A stretch of 64,000 nt of DNA from a virus: the IMG/VR virus record IMGVR_UViG_3300049460_000128, positions 62,001 through 126,000 of that record; one strand, written 5' to 3'. Shown here in pieces: positions 46,572 to 54,131 of the stretch (the stretch's first letter is position 1; each line of letters opens with the position of its first letter). The position numbers and the translations under genes are program-made. The notes under the pieces are model-generated. The model was not told the origin of the DNA, made no database searches, and saw nothing but the letters and a program-made list of their open reading frames with translations.

Positions 46572-46859
46572 ATGGGTAAGGTGGTACATTTGATCTTGAA
46601 TAAGAAATCAAACCATTCGGATCAGATCTTGATTCTGGAGCATGGGTATCCAGAGTTGGTATGGGATCATTCGTTAGACCTTACCCCCATTGAAGCCTTG
46701 ACAGAGGTTAAGCGGATATACTTGCATCACATTGAACGTGGTAATCAAGTATTGGTCAGCACCTGTCATGAATACCGTCGTAAGCAAGATGGCAATGAGT
46801 TGCGCCCCCTCGACGTTATGGATGACGATGCTATGATTGTTGAGGCATTGAGTCGATGA
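46572..46859 (+). CDS. small array-family protein (group C)
   Basis: 95 aa. QILILEHGYPELVW, IEALTEVKRIYLHHIERG helix, QVLVSTCHEYRRK strand, DVMDDDAMIVEALSR ending, close to group B in using Ala-Met for Trp. AAGGAAG site. Four-base overlap with the next gene. Confidence 0.7.
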   Translation: MGKVVHLILNKKSNHSDQILILEHGYPELVWDHSLDLTPIEALTEVKRIYLHHIERGNQVLVSTCHEYRRKQDGNELRPLDVMDDDAMIVEALSR

Positions 46860-47116
46860 ATATCACTTTTGAACCAATCAGTGCAGACTTCAGAGATACA
46901 GGTCACTCGACATCCGTTACCTATATGTCATCAAATACCGAGAGCCGCGTCGTCATCGGGTGCTTGAATCTTAAGCTTGGCGTTAATTTATGGCTCCATG
47001 ATATGGAACGTAAATTTGATTACTTGGCCGATTCTCTGACCGTTGAATGGCACGATGGTGAAGTTTTTGCCATTAGATCTGAATTAGATTTGGTTTTGGC
47101 CTTGCTTCGCTTTTAA
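46856..47116 (+). CDS. small array-family protein (group C)
   Basis: 86 aa. Strands TSVTYMSSNTESRVV, short helix LWLHDMERKFDYL, SLTVEWHDGEVFAI strand and RSELDLVLALLRF ending. Its stop overlaps the stop of the convergent gene at 47113. Confidence 0.7.
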   Translation: MNITFEPISADFRDTGHSTSVTYMSSNTESRVVIGCLNLKLGVNLWLHDMERKFDYLADSLTVEWHDGEVFAIRSELDLVLALLRF

Positions 47117-47520
47117 GCCAAGTAGCCAAATTTCCTTGCATTCGCGATCGCATCAGGGCTCATAGCAACCGGAATAGTTGTTGCGCCCTGATCCCGTAGG
47201 TATGAGAAGCGATGTCTACCATTACTAAATGTCACACGTCCTTTTTCATCCACATACGCTTCACTGGCTTCGACGGTCTCGCCAGTTTTCAGGAATTCAC
47301 CAAAGCCCTGATAGCGTTTACCAATTCCTTGTGTACCACCTGTACCAATATAGAATTCAGTGTCTTTGCTCCAGGCATGGTTGAACGGTTGCACCAATAT
47401 GTCTACCAGTGTGTCCTGGTGACGCTGGGACGACAGGCTGAGCTTAAAGGGAATCGGTGTGTCAGATTGTGGCAATGACACGCTATGTGACCGCTCGTTT
47501 ATGATTTCTGTGTATCGCAT
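47113..47520 (-). CDS. late protein with ParB/sulfiredoxin-like motif
   Basis: 135 aa from ATG 47520 (MRYTEIINERSHSV). VTFSNGRHRFSYLRDQGATTIPVAM (about 98-122, seen in parts) resembles the G-R-H-R strand-turn of ParB-like nucleases, but the rest is not clear. Late box CATAAATA 20 bases upstream. N-terminus MRYxE resembles that of the kinase-like gene, also late and on this strand. Its last seven codons (RKFGYLA) recur at 48286-48309. Confidence 0.65.
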   Translation of the reverse strand: MRYTEIINERSHSVSLPQSDTPIPFKLSLSSQRHQDTLVDILVQPFNHAWSKDTEFYIGTGGTQGIGKRYQGFGEFLKTGETVEASEAYVDEKGRVTFSNGRHRFSYLRDQGATTIPVAMSPDAIANARKFGYLA

Positions 47521-47539
47521 GATTGGTTCCGAAAGTTGA

Positions 47540-47547
47540 TATTTATG
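47540..47547 (-). promoter_or_regulatory. late promoter (CATAAATA)
   Basis: 20 bases before the ATG at 47520; fits the pattern of late boxes ahead of minus-strand single genes in the array zone. Confidence 0.6.
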
Positions 47548-47595
47548 CGTGGTGGGCCAAGGCCAATTGAGTCTGAAAAGTTGAAATGCCGCATA

Positions 47596-47623
47596 TTGAG
47601 GCTTGCTGGTTATTGTATACAAT
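47596..47623 (+). promoter_or_regulatory. sigma70-type promoter (TTGAGG-16-TACAAT)
   Basis: -35 TTGAGG (47596-47601), 16-base spacer, -10 TACAAT (47618-47623), inside ATTGTATACAAT, a 12-base palindrome. 41 bases before the ATG at 47664. Confidence 0.55.
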
Positions 47624-47663
47624 ATGGCACCAACACAGTAATCAACAACAACAAAAACTACAA

Positions 47664-48278
47664 ATGACTACTAGCCCGCAACCACAACCACAACACGCCA
47701 CCATTATTCAACTGCCAGTCAGTCAACCAGCAATCAGCAATGACACTTGGATTTCCAAATACGAAGGATGCGGCATCTCGATCAAATTTGGTAAATTCTT
47801 GAAGTTGCTTGATCGTGATGCATGGCGCCACTTCAGAGATGGCAAGGGCATTTATGCCCTGTATTATATACCAGACGCGTTGATGACTCAGTTGAATACC
47901 TTGCCTGTAGTAAACGAACATGTAATTTATGTTGGTGAATCCAGTCATTGTTTATACGGGCGTTTCAATAAATTCAAAGCCACTTTGAATCAATTGATGC
48001 AACATCGTGTAGCTAGTACCGGAACCACGGGTGGCTCATTGATTCCTCGTAGTAGTCATAGCGCCGCCTCTCACTTCTTCAACGAAGTGAGCGCCAGCAC
48101 ATCTGATGTATACTATGATAAGGACACCCACGATTTTATTCGTGTTGATGGTTATACGCTCATGGTCAGGATTGCAGTTGAACAATCCAATTGGATTTAT
48201 GACACCGCAGACCATGAGCGTTCGTTCTTGACTGCCGTGAAGGCAATTAATCCACCACGTTTGTATAATATCAAATAA
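47664..48278 (+). CDS. GIY-YIG-like nuclease-domain protein
   Basis: 204 aa from ATG 47664 (MTTSPQPQPQH). GKGIYALYYIP (61-70) and EHVIYVGESSHCLYGRFNKF (85-104) match the GIY and YIG strands and the Arg of the GIY-YIG fold. C-terminal part is unassigned. Could be a homing endonuclease or a host-DNA nuclease. It is flanked by direct copies of the last codons of the 47113 gene. Confidence 0.72.
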   Translation: MTTSPQPQPQHATIIQLPVSQPAISNDTWISKYEGCGISIKFGKFLKLLDRDAWRHFRDGKGIYALYYIPDALMTQLNTLPVVNEHVIYVGESSHCLYGRFNKFKATLNQLMQHRVASTGTTGGSLIPRSSHSAASHFFNEVSASTSDVYYDKDTHDFIRVDGYTLMVRIAVEQSNWIYDTADHERSFLTAVKAINPPRLYNIK

Positions 48279-48285
48279 CAGAACT

Positions 48286-48309
48286 AAGCCAAGTAGCCAA
48301 ACTTTCTGA
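48286..48309 (-). pseudogene. remnant of the 3' end of the 47113 gene
   Basis: The minus strand encodes IRKFGYLA then stop, matching ARKFGYLA-stop of the intact gene. 17 bases are identical and the two codons before differ synonymously (AGA AAG against AGG AAA; stops TAG and TAA). Nothing upstream of the eight codons is coding. It marks a duplication or recombination scar around the GIY-YIG gene. Confidence 0.6.
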
Positions 48310-48316
48310 TAGTCGT

Positions 48317-48344
48317 AAAAAAGCCCGGATATCCGGGCTTTTTT
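48317..48344 (-). terminator. strong intrinsic terminator after the capsid gene
   Basis: AAAAAAGCCCGGAT/ATCCGGGCTTTTTT perfect hairpin, symmetrical, 37 bases past the capsid stop. It would also stop plus-strand transcripts from 47664. Confidence 0.92.
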
Positions 48345-48380
48345 GTTTGTCTTCAAAGCGACCACTAGGGTCGCTAATGA

Positions 48381-49586
48381 TTACAGGAACTTCAGCGAAG
48401 CGGTGTTCATACCGACCAGACCCAGGTAGTCAGCAGCGTTACCCAGTGACGAAGCAGCGTTCGTCAGTTCCAGGTAGCCGTAACGGGTCATGAACGATAC
48501 AACTGGTTCGAAGGTGTTTGGATCAATGATCACACCGCTCGAGGTCAGTGGTACGTATGGGCAGTAGTAAGCTGCGGCGTCGATCTCGCCTGGGCCTTTG
48601 TAACCAACCAGAACTGGGGTGCTATCGCTAGCGTACTGGTCGACGTAAACGCGCATCGAGTTGTTCAGCATACCAACGAACTTGGTGTTAGTTGGAGCTT
48701 CGAACGTGCCTTCGGTAGTACGGGCGAAAGCCGAAGTAGTAGCCGATTGCAGAATGGTCAGTGCGGTTGGGGAAACAACAACCCAGTTACCTGCGCCACG
48801 ACGGGTACGTGCAGCGATCAAGTTAGCTTGACGGTTGATCAGAACTGCCAGAGCAGCGTGAACGTCACCGACGAAGGTTGGGGTGCCCGAAACAGCGGCT
48901 TGGTCAAACACAGCGGTTGCTGCACCTGGCAGTGCGCGCAGGGAAGTCAGGATTTCCTGGTCGATTTCGGCGGTAATTTCTTGCGCCAGTGCAGCCATGA
49001 TTTCTGCTTCGATGTCGATACCTTGTTGAGCTTGCGAATCTTGCGCAGCTTCAAAGGTCCAACGAGCGCTCAGACGACGTGTTTTCGCCTCAACGACTTC
49101 TTTCAGAATCTGGATGCTCAAACGCTTACCAGCAGTACCTTCCAGGGTCGAGGTTGCTTCAGCTTTTGGAGCTGTTGCATCGCCGTTACCCGAGTAAGCA
49201 CGAGCGATATCGTATGGTGACAGTGCTTCTTTACCAGCGGTAACGCCAGCGAACGAATCAGCGTAACGAACGCGCAGGGTGTGGATCTGTGCCACTGGCG
49301 AAGTCATTGGCTGAACACCAATAATTTCGTTAGCGATCACGGTTGGCATCACACGACGGATAACCGGCAGGATAACCTTGTTCAGGGTAGCGATGTTAGC
49401 GCTGTTGGTTGCACCCGAAGTTGCATTTTCCATCAGCTTCAGTTCACGATAGGTATTATCGAGAACGGTTTCCATCATACGCTTCTTGGTTGGGTTTACC
49501 GAACCATCTTGATTGTGAGTCAGATCTTTGCCTTCGCAGAGCATTTTTTTAGTTACTGACCACTGGGATTCAAACAGTTTACTCAT
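48381..49586 (-). CDS. 23: major capsid protein (T4 gp23-like)
   Basis: 401 aa precursor (T4 gp23 is 521). ILPVIRRVMPTVIANEIIGVQPMTSPVAQIHTLRVRY (residues about 72-108) is a hallmark. The likely gp21 cleavage site is L-M-E at 51-53, aligning with the T4 site before the N-terminal arm. Shorter than T4, with less insertion-domain sequence. Directly after the scaffold gene and followed by a strong terminator. Confidence 0.96.
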   Translation of the reverse strand: MSKLFESQWSVTKKMLCEGKDLTHNQDGSVNPTKKRMMETVLDNTYRELKLMENATSGATNSANIATLNKVILPVIRRVMPTVIANEIIGVQPMTSPVAQIHTLRVRYADSFAGVTAGKEALSPYDIARAYSGNGDATAPKAEATSTLEGTAGKRLSIQILKEVVEAKTRRLSARWTFEAAQDSQAQQGIDIEAEIMAALAQEITAEIDQEILTSLRALPGAATAVFDQAAVSGTPTFVGDVHAALAVLINRQANLIAARTRRGAGNWVVVSPTALTILQSATTSAFARTTEGTFEAPTNTKFVGMLNNSMRVYVDQYASDSTPVLVGYKGPGEIDAAAYYCPYVPLTSSGVIIDPNTFEPVVSFMTRYGYLELTNAASSLGNAADYLGLVGMNTASLKFL

Positions 49587-49604
49587 GAGTATAACTCCTA
49601 AAAA

Positions 49605-51191
49605 TTACTTTCTAATACCTGCAAGCTTCAGAATTTCTGCGGTCTCTTTGGACACTTCTTCTTCGACTTGTGGTTGGACTGTTTCAAGCAGTCGATTATT
49701 TCGCTGATCGCCAGTTACAGCTACGCAGCTCTTCGGCTTAACAGATGTCTCACTCAAAGTTTGACGTACTGGCAATGCCACCTTTTTGCTACCCTCATTG
49801 AGGACTGCTGGAAGGTATTTATTAAATGCTTCTTTTAACTGTGCGGTTTTGACAGTTTCCAGCAGTTCTTGCATAACGGCGCGCTTTTCGCGACCCAGTG
49901 GGGTCAGGAGTTCGCTCATTACACGATTACGTGCTGCCGACTCTTCAGCCAGTTTGGTTTTGCGGGCAGCCGCATCCATAGCTTGGTGAGATTCGGAAAG
50001 TTTGCGTTTGACGGAGCTCAGTTCCGAGTTCAGTGACTCGACGACTTTTTCCATCTTTTTAACTTCGGTGCCTTCGCTGAAGTACGAGGTCATGAACTCT
50101 GTAGCCACGGCTTCAAAGATACGGCGACCAAACATATTCTGACGATTGCGTTCCAGGTCTTCATGCAGTTGCTTCATTTCCACTTTCATGGATTCAGTAA
50201 CTTTCTTGTCGACCAGTTTTGCAGCTTCGCGAACGAAGTTACGCTGGGTTTCAGCCAACTTAGTACGGGCTTCTGCAACCAATTCAACCTTCTTAGCAAC
50301 GAGTGCTTTCTTGTCTTCTTGGAATTCACGCAGTTCTTTTGAGACTTGACCGACAACGAATTGATCGATCTTTGCCACACGTTCAACCATAGCTTCTTGC
50401 AGTTTGGCGCGTTCGGTACGCAGGGACTCTGCGACTTGTTCACGTTGTGCTGTCAATGCCATGTGTTCTTCGTTAACCAGTTGTTGCTTCTGACGGAGCA
50501 CGCCCATCTCTTCATCCAACTTGGTTACTACAAATTTGCGCATCAGAGCCATTTGTTCGTTCAAGCGTTTCTTGTATTCGGCTTTGTTGGTAGCATTAGC
50601 TTCTGCCAACTTGACTTTCATACCACGAACTGCTGCACGGTCTTGAGCGAATTCGGACAGTTCCTTATTCAGCTGCTTGACGATGAACGATTCCATGACT
50701 TTGGCGTGTTCACGATTACGAGCTTGGTACTGGGCTTTGATCGTTGCATTAGCTTCAGCGAGTTTCAAACGCAGAGCCGCAGCTTGACGTTTGTCTTCGG
50801 CGAATTCCATCAGTTCGGAATTCAGCTTTTGCATTACAAAGGTTTCCAGGACTTTGGCGTGTTCTTGAACGCGAGTCTTGTATGCCACACGAGCATCCTT
50901 AACGGCTGCGTCGTAACGGGCTTGAGATTCCTTCAGCTTTTGGGCTTCAGCGATTTTCTCAGACTCGTATTTCTGAACTACATCAGTGAGCATACGATCC
51001 ATTGCTTCCACGAGTTGTCCCTTGTCGTGCTCGAAACGTTGTGCCATTTCTTCGCGGATTTGTGTTTCCACAGTTTCGCGCAGAGTAGCTACTTCGTTGT
51101 CGATACGAGCATCGAAACTCTCTTGGAGAGATTTCTGGTCGTCTTCACTGAGTAATCCAGCTTCAAACAATTTCTTGATAATGTTATCCAT
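49605..51191 (-). CDS. 22: prohead scaffold protein (T4 gp22-like) with internal repeats
   Basis: 528 aa (T4 gp22 is 269) from the ATG at 51191 after GGGAG. Almost wholly coiled-coil and Glu/Lys/Ala-rich. It contains three or four tandem units of about 54 residues, each with EHAKVxExFVxxxLNxEL, EFAEDKR and KLAEANAT (near 95-250). The doubled length may match a larger head. Expected to be degraded by gp21 during maturation. Confidence 0.88.
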   Translation of the reverse strand: MDNIIKKLFEAGLLSEDDQKSLQESFDARIDNEVATLRETVETQIREEMAQRFEHDKGQLVEAMDRMLTDVVQKYESEKIAEAQKLKESQARYDAAVKDARVAYKTRVQEHAKVLETFVMQKLNSELMEFAEDKRQAAALRLKLAEANATIKAQYQARNREHAKVMESFIVKQLNKELSEFAQDRAAVRGMKVKLAEANATNKAEYKKRLNEQMALMRKFVVTKLDEEMGVLRQKQQLVNEEHMALTAQREQVAESLRTERAKLQEAMVERVAKIDQFVVGQVSKELREFQEDKKALVAKKVELVAEARTKLAETQRNFVREAAKLVDKKVTESMKVEMKQLHEDLERNRQNMFGRRIFEAVATEFMTSYFSEGTEVKKMEKVVESLNSELSSVKRKLSESHQAMDAAARKTKLAEESAARNRVMSELLTPLGREKRAVMQELLETVKTAQLKEAFNKYLPAVLNEGSKKVALPVRQTLSETSVKPKSCVAVTGDQRNNRLLETVQPQVEEEVSKETAEILKLAGIRK

Positions 51192-51202
51192 GGACCACTC
51201 CC

Positions 51203-51853
51203 TTAATTCTTGAGATTCTTGACCCAACTCATCAATTCCTGTTTCAGGTAATCTTTGGCGCGTTGGTCATGTTGTACTGCCTGAGCGAGATCTTCTACAA
51301 CCTTGCTCCGCTTGTTATTTAGCGTCTCGTAAACTGGCACTGGATAAGCATTTGGCGCACTTGGGCGAGCCACGATATCCACGGTAACGATCTGGAAATC
51401 GGATACTTCACCGCTTTCGTTTACGTTACCAGAACCTCGGCTACTAACACCAAGCTTCACACCACTTTCCAACAAAGTTCGAACGATATTGCCCATAGGA
51501 GTTGGCAAGATTTGCAGCTTACCCATACCTGCTGGACCATCCATCCACATCTGAGTGATGATGTGACTAACACGATCCAAGTTAATATTCAGTTCTGCTG
51601 GGTGATCCAATTCACCACAGATCGAGAGGTCATCGGAAATTTGTTGGTTGATAAAATCAACCGCACCTTTGATCTCGCTAACTGGGTACACACGCTCATT
51701 GTGATTTTTAATACCACCCTGAATAAAGATACCACTCATGTACAGCTTTTTACCGCCGGGTGTTGAGTTGTCATCTTCGTGCATCAATTGCATCTTGGCC
51801 TTATTAAAGGTCAAGTGTTCTTGCAGGAGAACGCCACCTTGTTTAATATTCAT
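51203..51853 (-). CDS. 21: prohead maturation protease (T4 gp21-like)
   Basis: 216 aa (T4 gp21 is 212). Catalytic His in CGELDHPAEL and Ser in GVSSRGSGNV are the family pair; VSHIITQMWMDG lies between. It cleaves head proteins at L/I-x-E sites. Placed before scaffold and capsid as in T4. Confidence 0.94.
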   Translation of the reverse strand: MNIKQGGVLLQEHLTFNKAKMQLMHEDDNSTPGGKKLYMSGIFIQGGIKNHNERVYPVSEIKGAVDFINQQISDDLSICGELDHPAELNINLDRVSHIITQMWMDGPAGMGKLQILPTPMGNIVRTLLESGVKLGVSSRGSGNVNESGEVSDFQIVTVDIVARPSAPNAYPVPVYETLNNKRSKVVEDLAQAVQHDQRAKDYLKQELMSWVKNLKN

Positions 51854-51934
51854 ATTGCTACTTCCATAAAAATGGTTACAGGTAATCAGCGGTCAAATAT
51901 TCAGACATGATTACCTGTTGAATACTAAACCAGC

Positions 51935-52927
51935 TTACTTCTTAGAGCCCAGGAGGCTCTTTTGACCAGCTGGGTCAGCCGACAGCTTGTTCAGTTCTGC
52001 CGAAGCATCACCTTCCTTCTTAACAGCCGATTGACCAGCAGTCGCAGTTGCTTTTACGTTCGAACGAGTTGCGATCTTCTTAGTCGAAGGAGCGTTTTCA
52101 CGGTCGTAACCACTGTGCTCATCCGATTTGATCTTCACTGGAGCACCAGCCAGACGCTTGTCAGCCGGGGTGTTCAGTGCTGGCGAAACGGTGTTCTGTT
52201 TGAACTTACCATTGCCTTGTTCACGACCGTCGCCACTTGGAATAGCAACTTTTTCCAGTTCGTCAACGATTGATTCGGACAGGTCATCGAACGAGTCATC
52301 GCCCATGCCCATGTCATCTGCTGGAGCAGCCATGTCGTCACCCATTGGGGCAGCGTCCATTGCCAGACCACCATCCAGACCTTCTTCGTCGTCATCGGTG
52401 GAAGCCATAACGTTGATTTCGCCATCGGAAGTGGTGGAGATTTGCACCATCGCTTCTTCGACTTGTTCTTCGCCTTCAACTTCGTCACCCAGGACATCTG
52501 AGTCGCCGCCCATCATTGCATCGAATTCAGCAGCCAGACGTTGGATGTCAGCTTCCAGATCCGAAACACGATCTTCGATTGGTTCTTCTTGTTCTTCTTC
52601 GCCTTCAGCCTCTTCGCCGTCGCCTTCAACATCATCAGCGGTCAGTTCGTCGGTTGCAGCTTCTTCGCCTTCTGGAGCATCAACGGCGGCAGCGCCGTCA
52701 TCAGCTGCTGGGTCCAGATCATCTTCGGCCAGTTCGTCTTCGGAGAACATTTCGTCAATTGACATAATGCCTTCCATGCTTTCGTCCAAGATGAAGTCTT
52801 CACCTTGACGCAGCGACTCGTGGATCTGGCGTGAGCGTTCCAGAATAAAATCATGGAACAATGTATCTGCTTTATCTTTTTCTTGATTGAGCAGAGCAAT
52901 CAGTGCTTTCTCTAAAATCATTCGCAT
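51935..52927 (-). CDS. acidic prohead core/internal head protein
   Basis: 330 aa. Helical N-terminus (ILEKALIALLNQEKDKADTLF) then a very acidic, Asp/Glu/Ala-rich region (about 60-200) and a basic-polar C-terminus with KKIATRSNVKATATAGQ. Place (between portal and protease) and composition fit gp67/gp68-type core proteins. No enzyme motif. Late box GCTAAATA upstream. Confidence 0.7.
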   Translation of the reverse strand: MRMILEKALIALLNQEKDKADTLFHDFILERSRQIHESLRQGEDFILDESMEGIMSIDEMFSEDELAEDDLDPAADDGAAAVDAPEGEEAATDELTADDVEGDGEEAEGEEEQEEPIEDRVSDLEADIQRLAAEFDAMMGGDSDVLGDEVEGEEQVEEAMVQISTTSDGEINVMASTDDDEEGLDGGLAMDAAPMGDDMAAPADDMGMGDDSFDDLSESIVDELEKVAIPSGDGREQGNGKFKQNTVSPALNTPADKRLAGAPVKIKSDEHSGYDRENAPSTKKIATRSNVKATATAGQSAVKKEGDASAELNKLSADPAGQKSLLGSKK

Positions 52928-52982
52928 TTTTAAGTCTCCCTTTTACGCTTAAAAAGTACACAACCGAAATTGTGTTCTGCTT

Positions 52983-52990
52983 TATTTAGC
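52983..52990 (-). promoter_or_regulatory. late promoter (GCTAAATA)
   Basis: 56 bases before the ATG of the acidic core gene. The remaining 200-base gap holds only this box and the terminator at 53084. Confidence 0.55.
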
Positions 52991-53083
52991 AGGCACATAA
53001 TTCGACGGCAAGATAAGAGCGAAAAAGTGGTGTTTTTATCAAAAGTACGCAGTTAATTCGACCACCAGGAAGATATGGGTCGT

Positions 53084-53110
53084 AAAAATGGCGCCTCGCG
53101 GGCGCCATTT
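53084..53110 (-). terminator. intrinsic terminator
   Basis: AAATGGCGCC/GGCGCCATTT hairpin with a 5-base loop and flanking T run on the minus strand, 17 bases past the stop of the 250-aa gene. Confidence 0.82.
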
Positions 53111-53126
53111 ATGTTATTGATGTGAA

Positions 53127-53879
53127 TTAGATGGAACTCAAAAACTCATCAACTTGCTGGTCATTGTCGAAGCCCAAGTCTTCGTAGTAATCGCGTTCGC
53201 CAGTATTGATCGTGGTTGTGAGCCCATAGTAGTTACCACCCAGTTCAAAAATCTGGAGTGTGTACTGATCTTCCATTTCACAATGGATTTCAGCCAGACA
53301 GCGGCCTTGTGTGCGAATCTCCACCAAGTTGTCTTCGTTCTCACTTTTCTGACCACGCCACTCGTTATACTTCAGAAAGAAAGCCTGATGCTCTTGCTCG
53401 CTTGTGAGGTGAATTTCAGGGGCTGTTTTCATAGTCAACAACGCATCTGATTCTTCAATATCGTGTGATGCCAAAATGACACAATCAAGAGCATCCCAGG
53501 CGCGAGGAGAATTAGTCATTGCCGGATTGATGAATTCAATTGCATGTGGGTACTCGTCTTCTTCACTGTCGTACAACCACTCGTAGTCGGTATGCAAATG
53601 GAAGTTCGCATCGAGCAAGAACTTGTTGGCCATTTCCAGATTGTTATCGTGTGGTAATTTTGCTGGATCCAATTCGATGACCATCTTGGCGTCGCCTTCA
53701 GTCAAGCCAGTGTCTTCCTGCTCTGCATCGATATCTCCAGACAGCTTATCATCGTTGTCGTCTTCCGTGACTGGCTCGTCAGCAATACCCAGATGCTCGT
53801 TTACGAACGACTTAAACAAGGCATTGGCATCCTGACCTTTGATTAGTGCCTTGAGTGCTTCTTCAAAATGTTTACTCAT
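53127..53879 (-). CDS. putative head core-associated protein
   Basis: 250 aa. N-terminus MSKHFEEALKALIKGQDANALFKSF echoes the 51935 protein (helix, ALxALI/L, FxxF), followed by an acidic linker (EDDNDDKLSGDIDAEQED). The C-terminal 150 residues look like a separate folded domain of unknown type. Lies between gp67-like and the acidic core gene; ten bases after the 80-aa gene. Confidence 0.68.
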   Translation of the reverse strand: MSKHFEEALKALIKGQDANALFKSFVNEHLGIADEPVTEDDNDDKLSGDIDAEQEDTGLTEGDAKMVIELDPAKLPHDNNLEMANKFLLDANFHLHTDYEWLYDSEEDEYPHAIEFINPAMTNSPRAWDALDCVILASHDIEESDALLTMKTAPEIHLTSEQEHQAFFLKYNEWRGQKSENEDNLVEIRTQGRCLAEIHCEMEDQYTLQIFELGGNYYGLTTTINTGERDYYEDLGFDNDQQVDEFLSSI

Positions 53880-53888
53880 ATTTGCTCC

Positions 53889-54131
53889 TTACATGAGATC
53901 GCCACCACCATCATCTCCGTCTCCCGAAGGAGCACCATAGATGACAGCCAGCACGTCTTGTTGCTTCAAAGCTTCAAGGCGCCGCAATGCTCGCAGTTTC
54001 TTAAGTTTGTTGAGATCACGCAAGGTCAGCTTTGACTTGCGTGTGTCAGTGATATTACGGGTGTTGATCTTATCGGCGGATGGATCATAATGACCACCCA
54101 AGTCAATGTTATCAAATTCAAACAGTTTCAT
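53889..54131 (-). CDS. 67: small prohead core protein (gp67 position)
   Basis: 80 aa, the length of T4 gp67. SKLTLRDLNKLKKLRALRRLEALKQQ (about 33-58) is a basic helix found in small proteins that follow the portal gene in T4-like phages. Ends in a Gly/Asp tail. Start overlaps the portal stop by one base. Sequence likeness to T4 gp67 itself is not evident, so the symbol rests on place and size. Confidence 0.6.
   Translation of the reverse strand: MKLFEFDNIDLGGHYDPSADKINTRNITDTRKSKLTLRDLNKLKKLRALRRLEALKQQDVLAVIYGAPSGDGDDGGGDLM

Noticed and set aside
47596-48345. Intact mobile element with terminal inverted repeats around the GIY-YIG gene
   Set aside because: Only a short direct repeat of a gene end was found; no inverted repeats, transposase or target duplication.
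50346-51155. 269-codon plus-strand frame over the scaffold gene
   Set aside because: Shadow created by the repetitive coiled-coil codons of gp22.
52128-52808. 226-codon open frame on the plus strand, Ser/Pro-rich
   Set aside because: It is the complement of the acidic core protein gene; its Ser-rich composition comes from Asp/Glu codons read on the other strand. No ribosome site.
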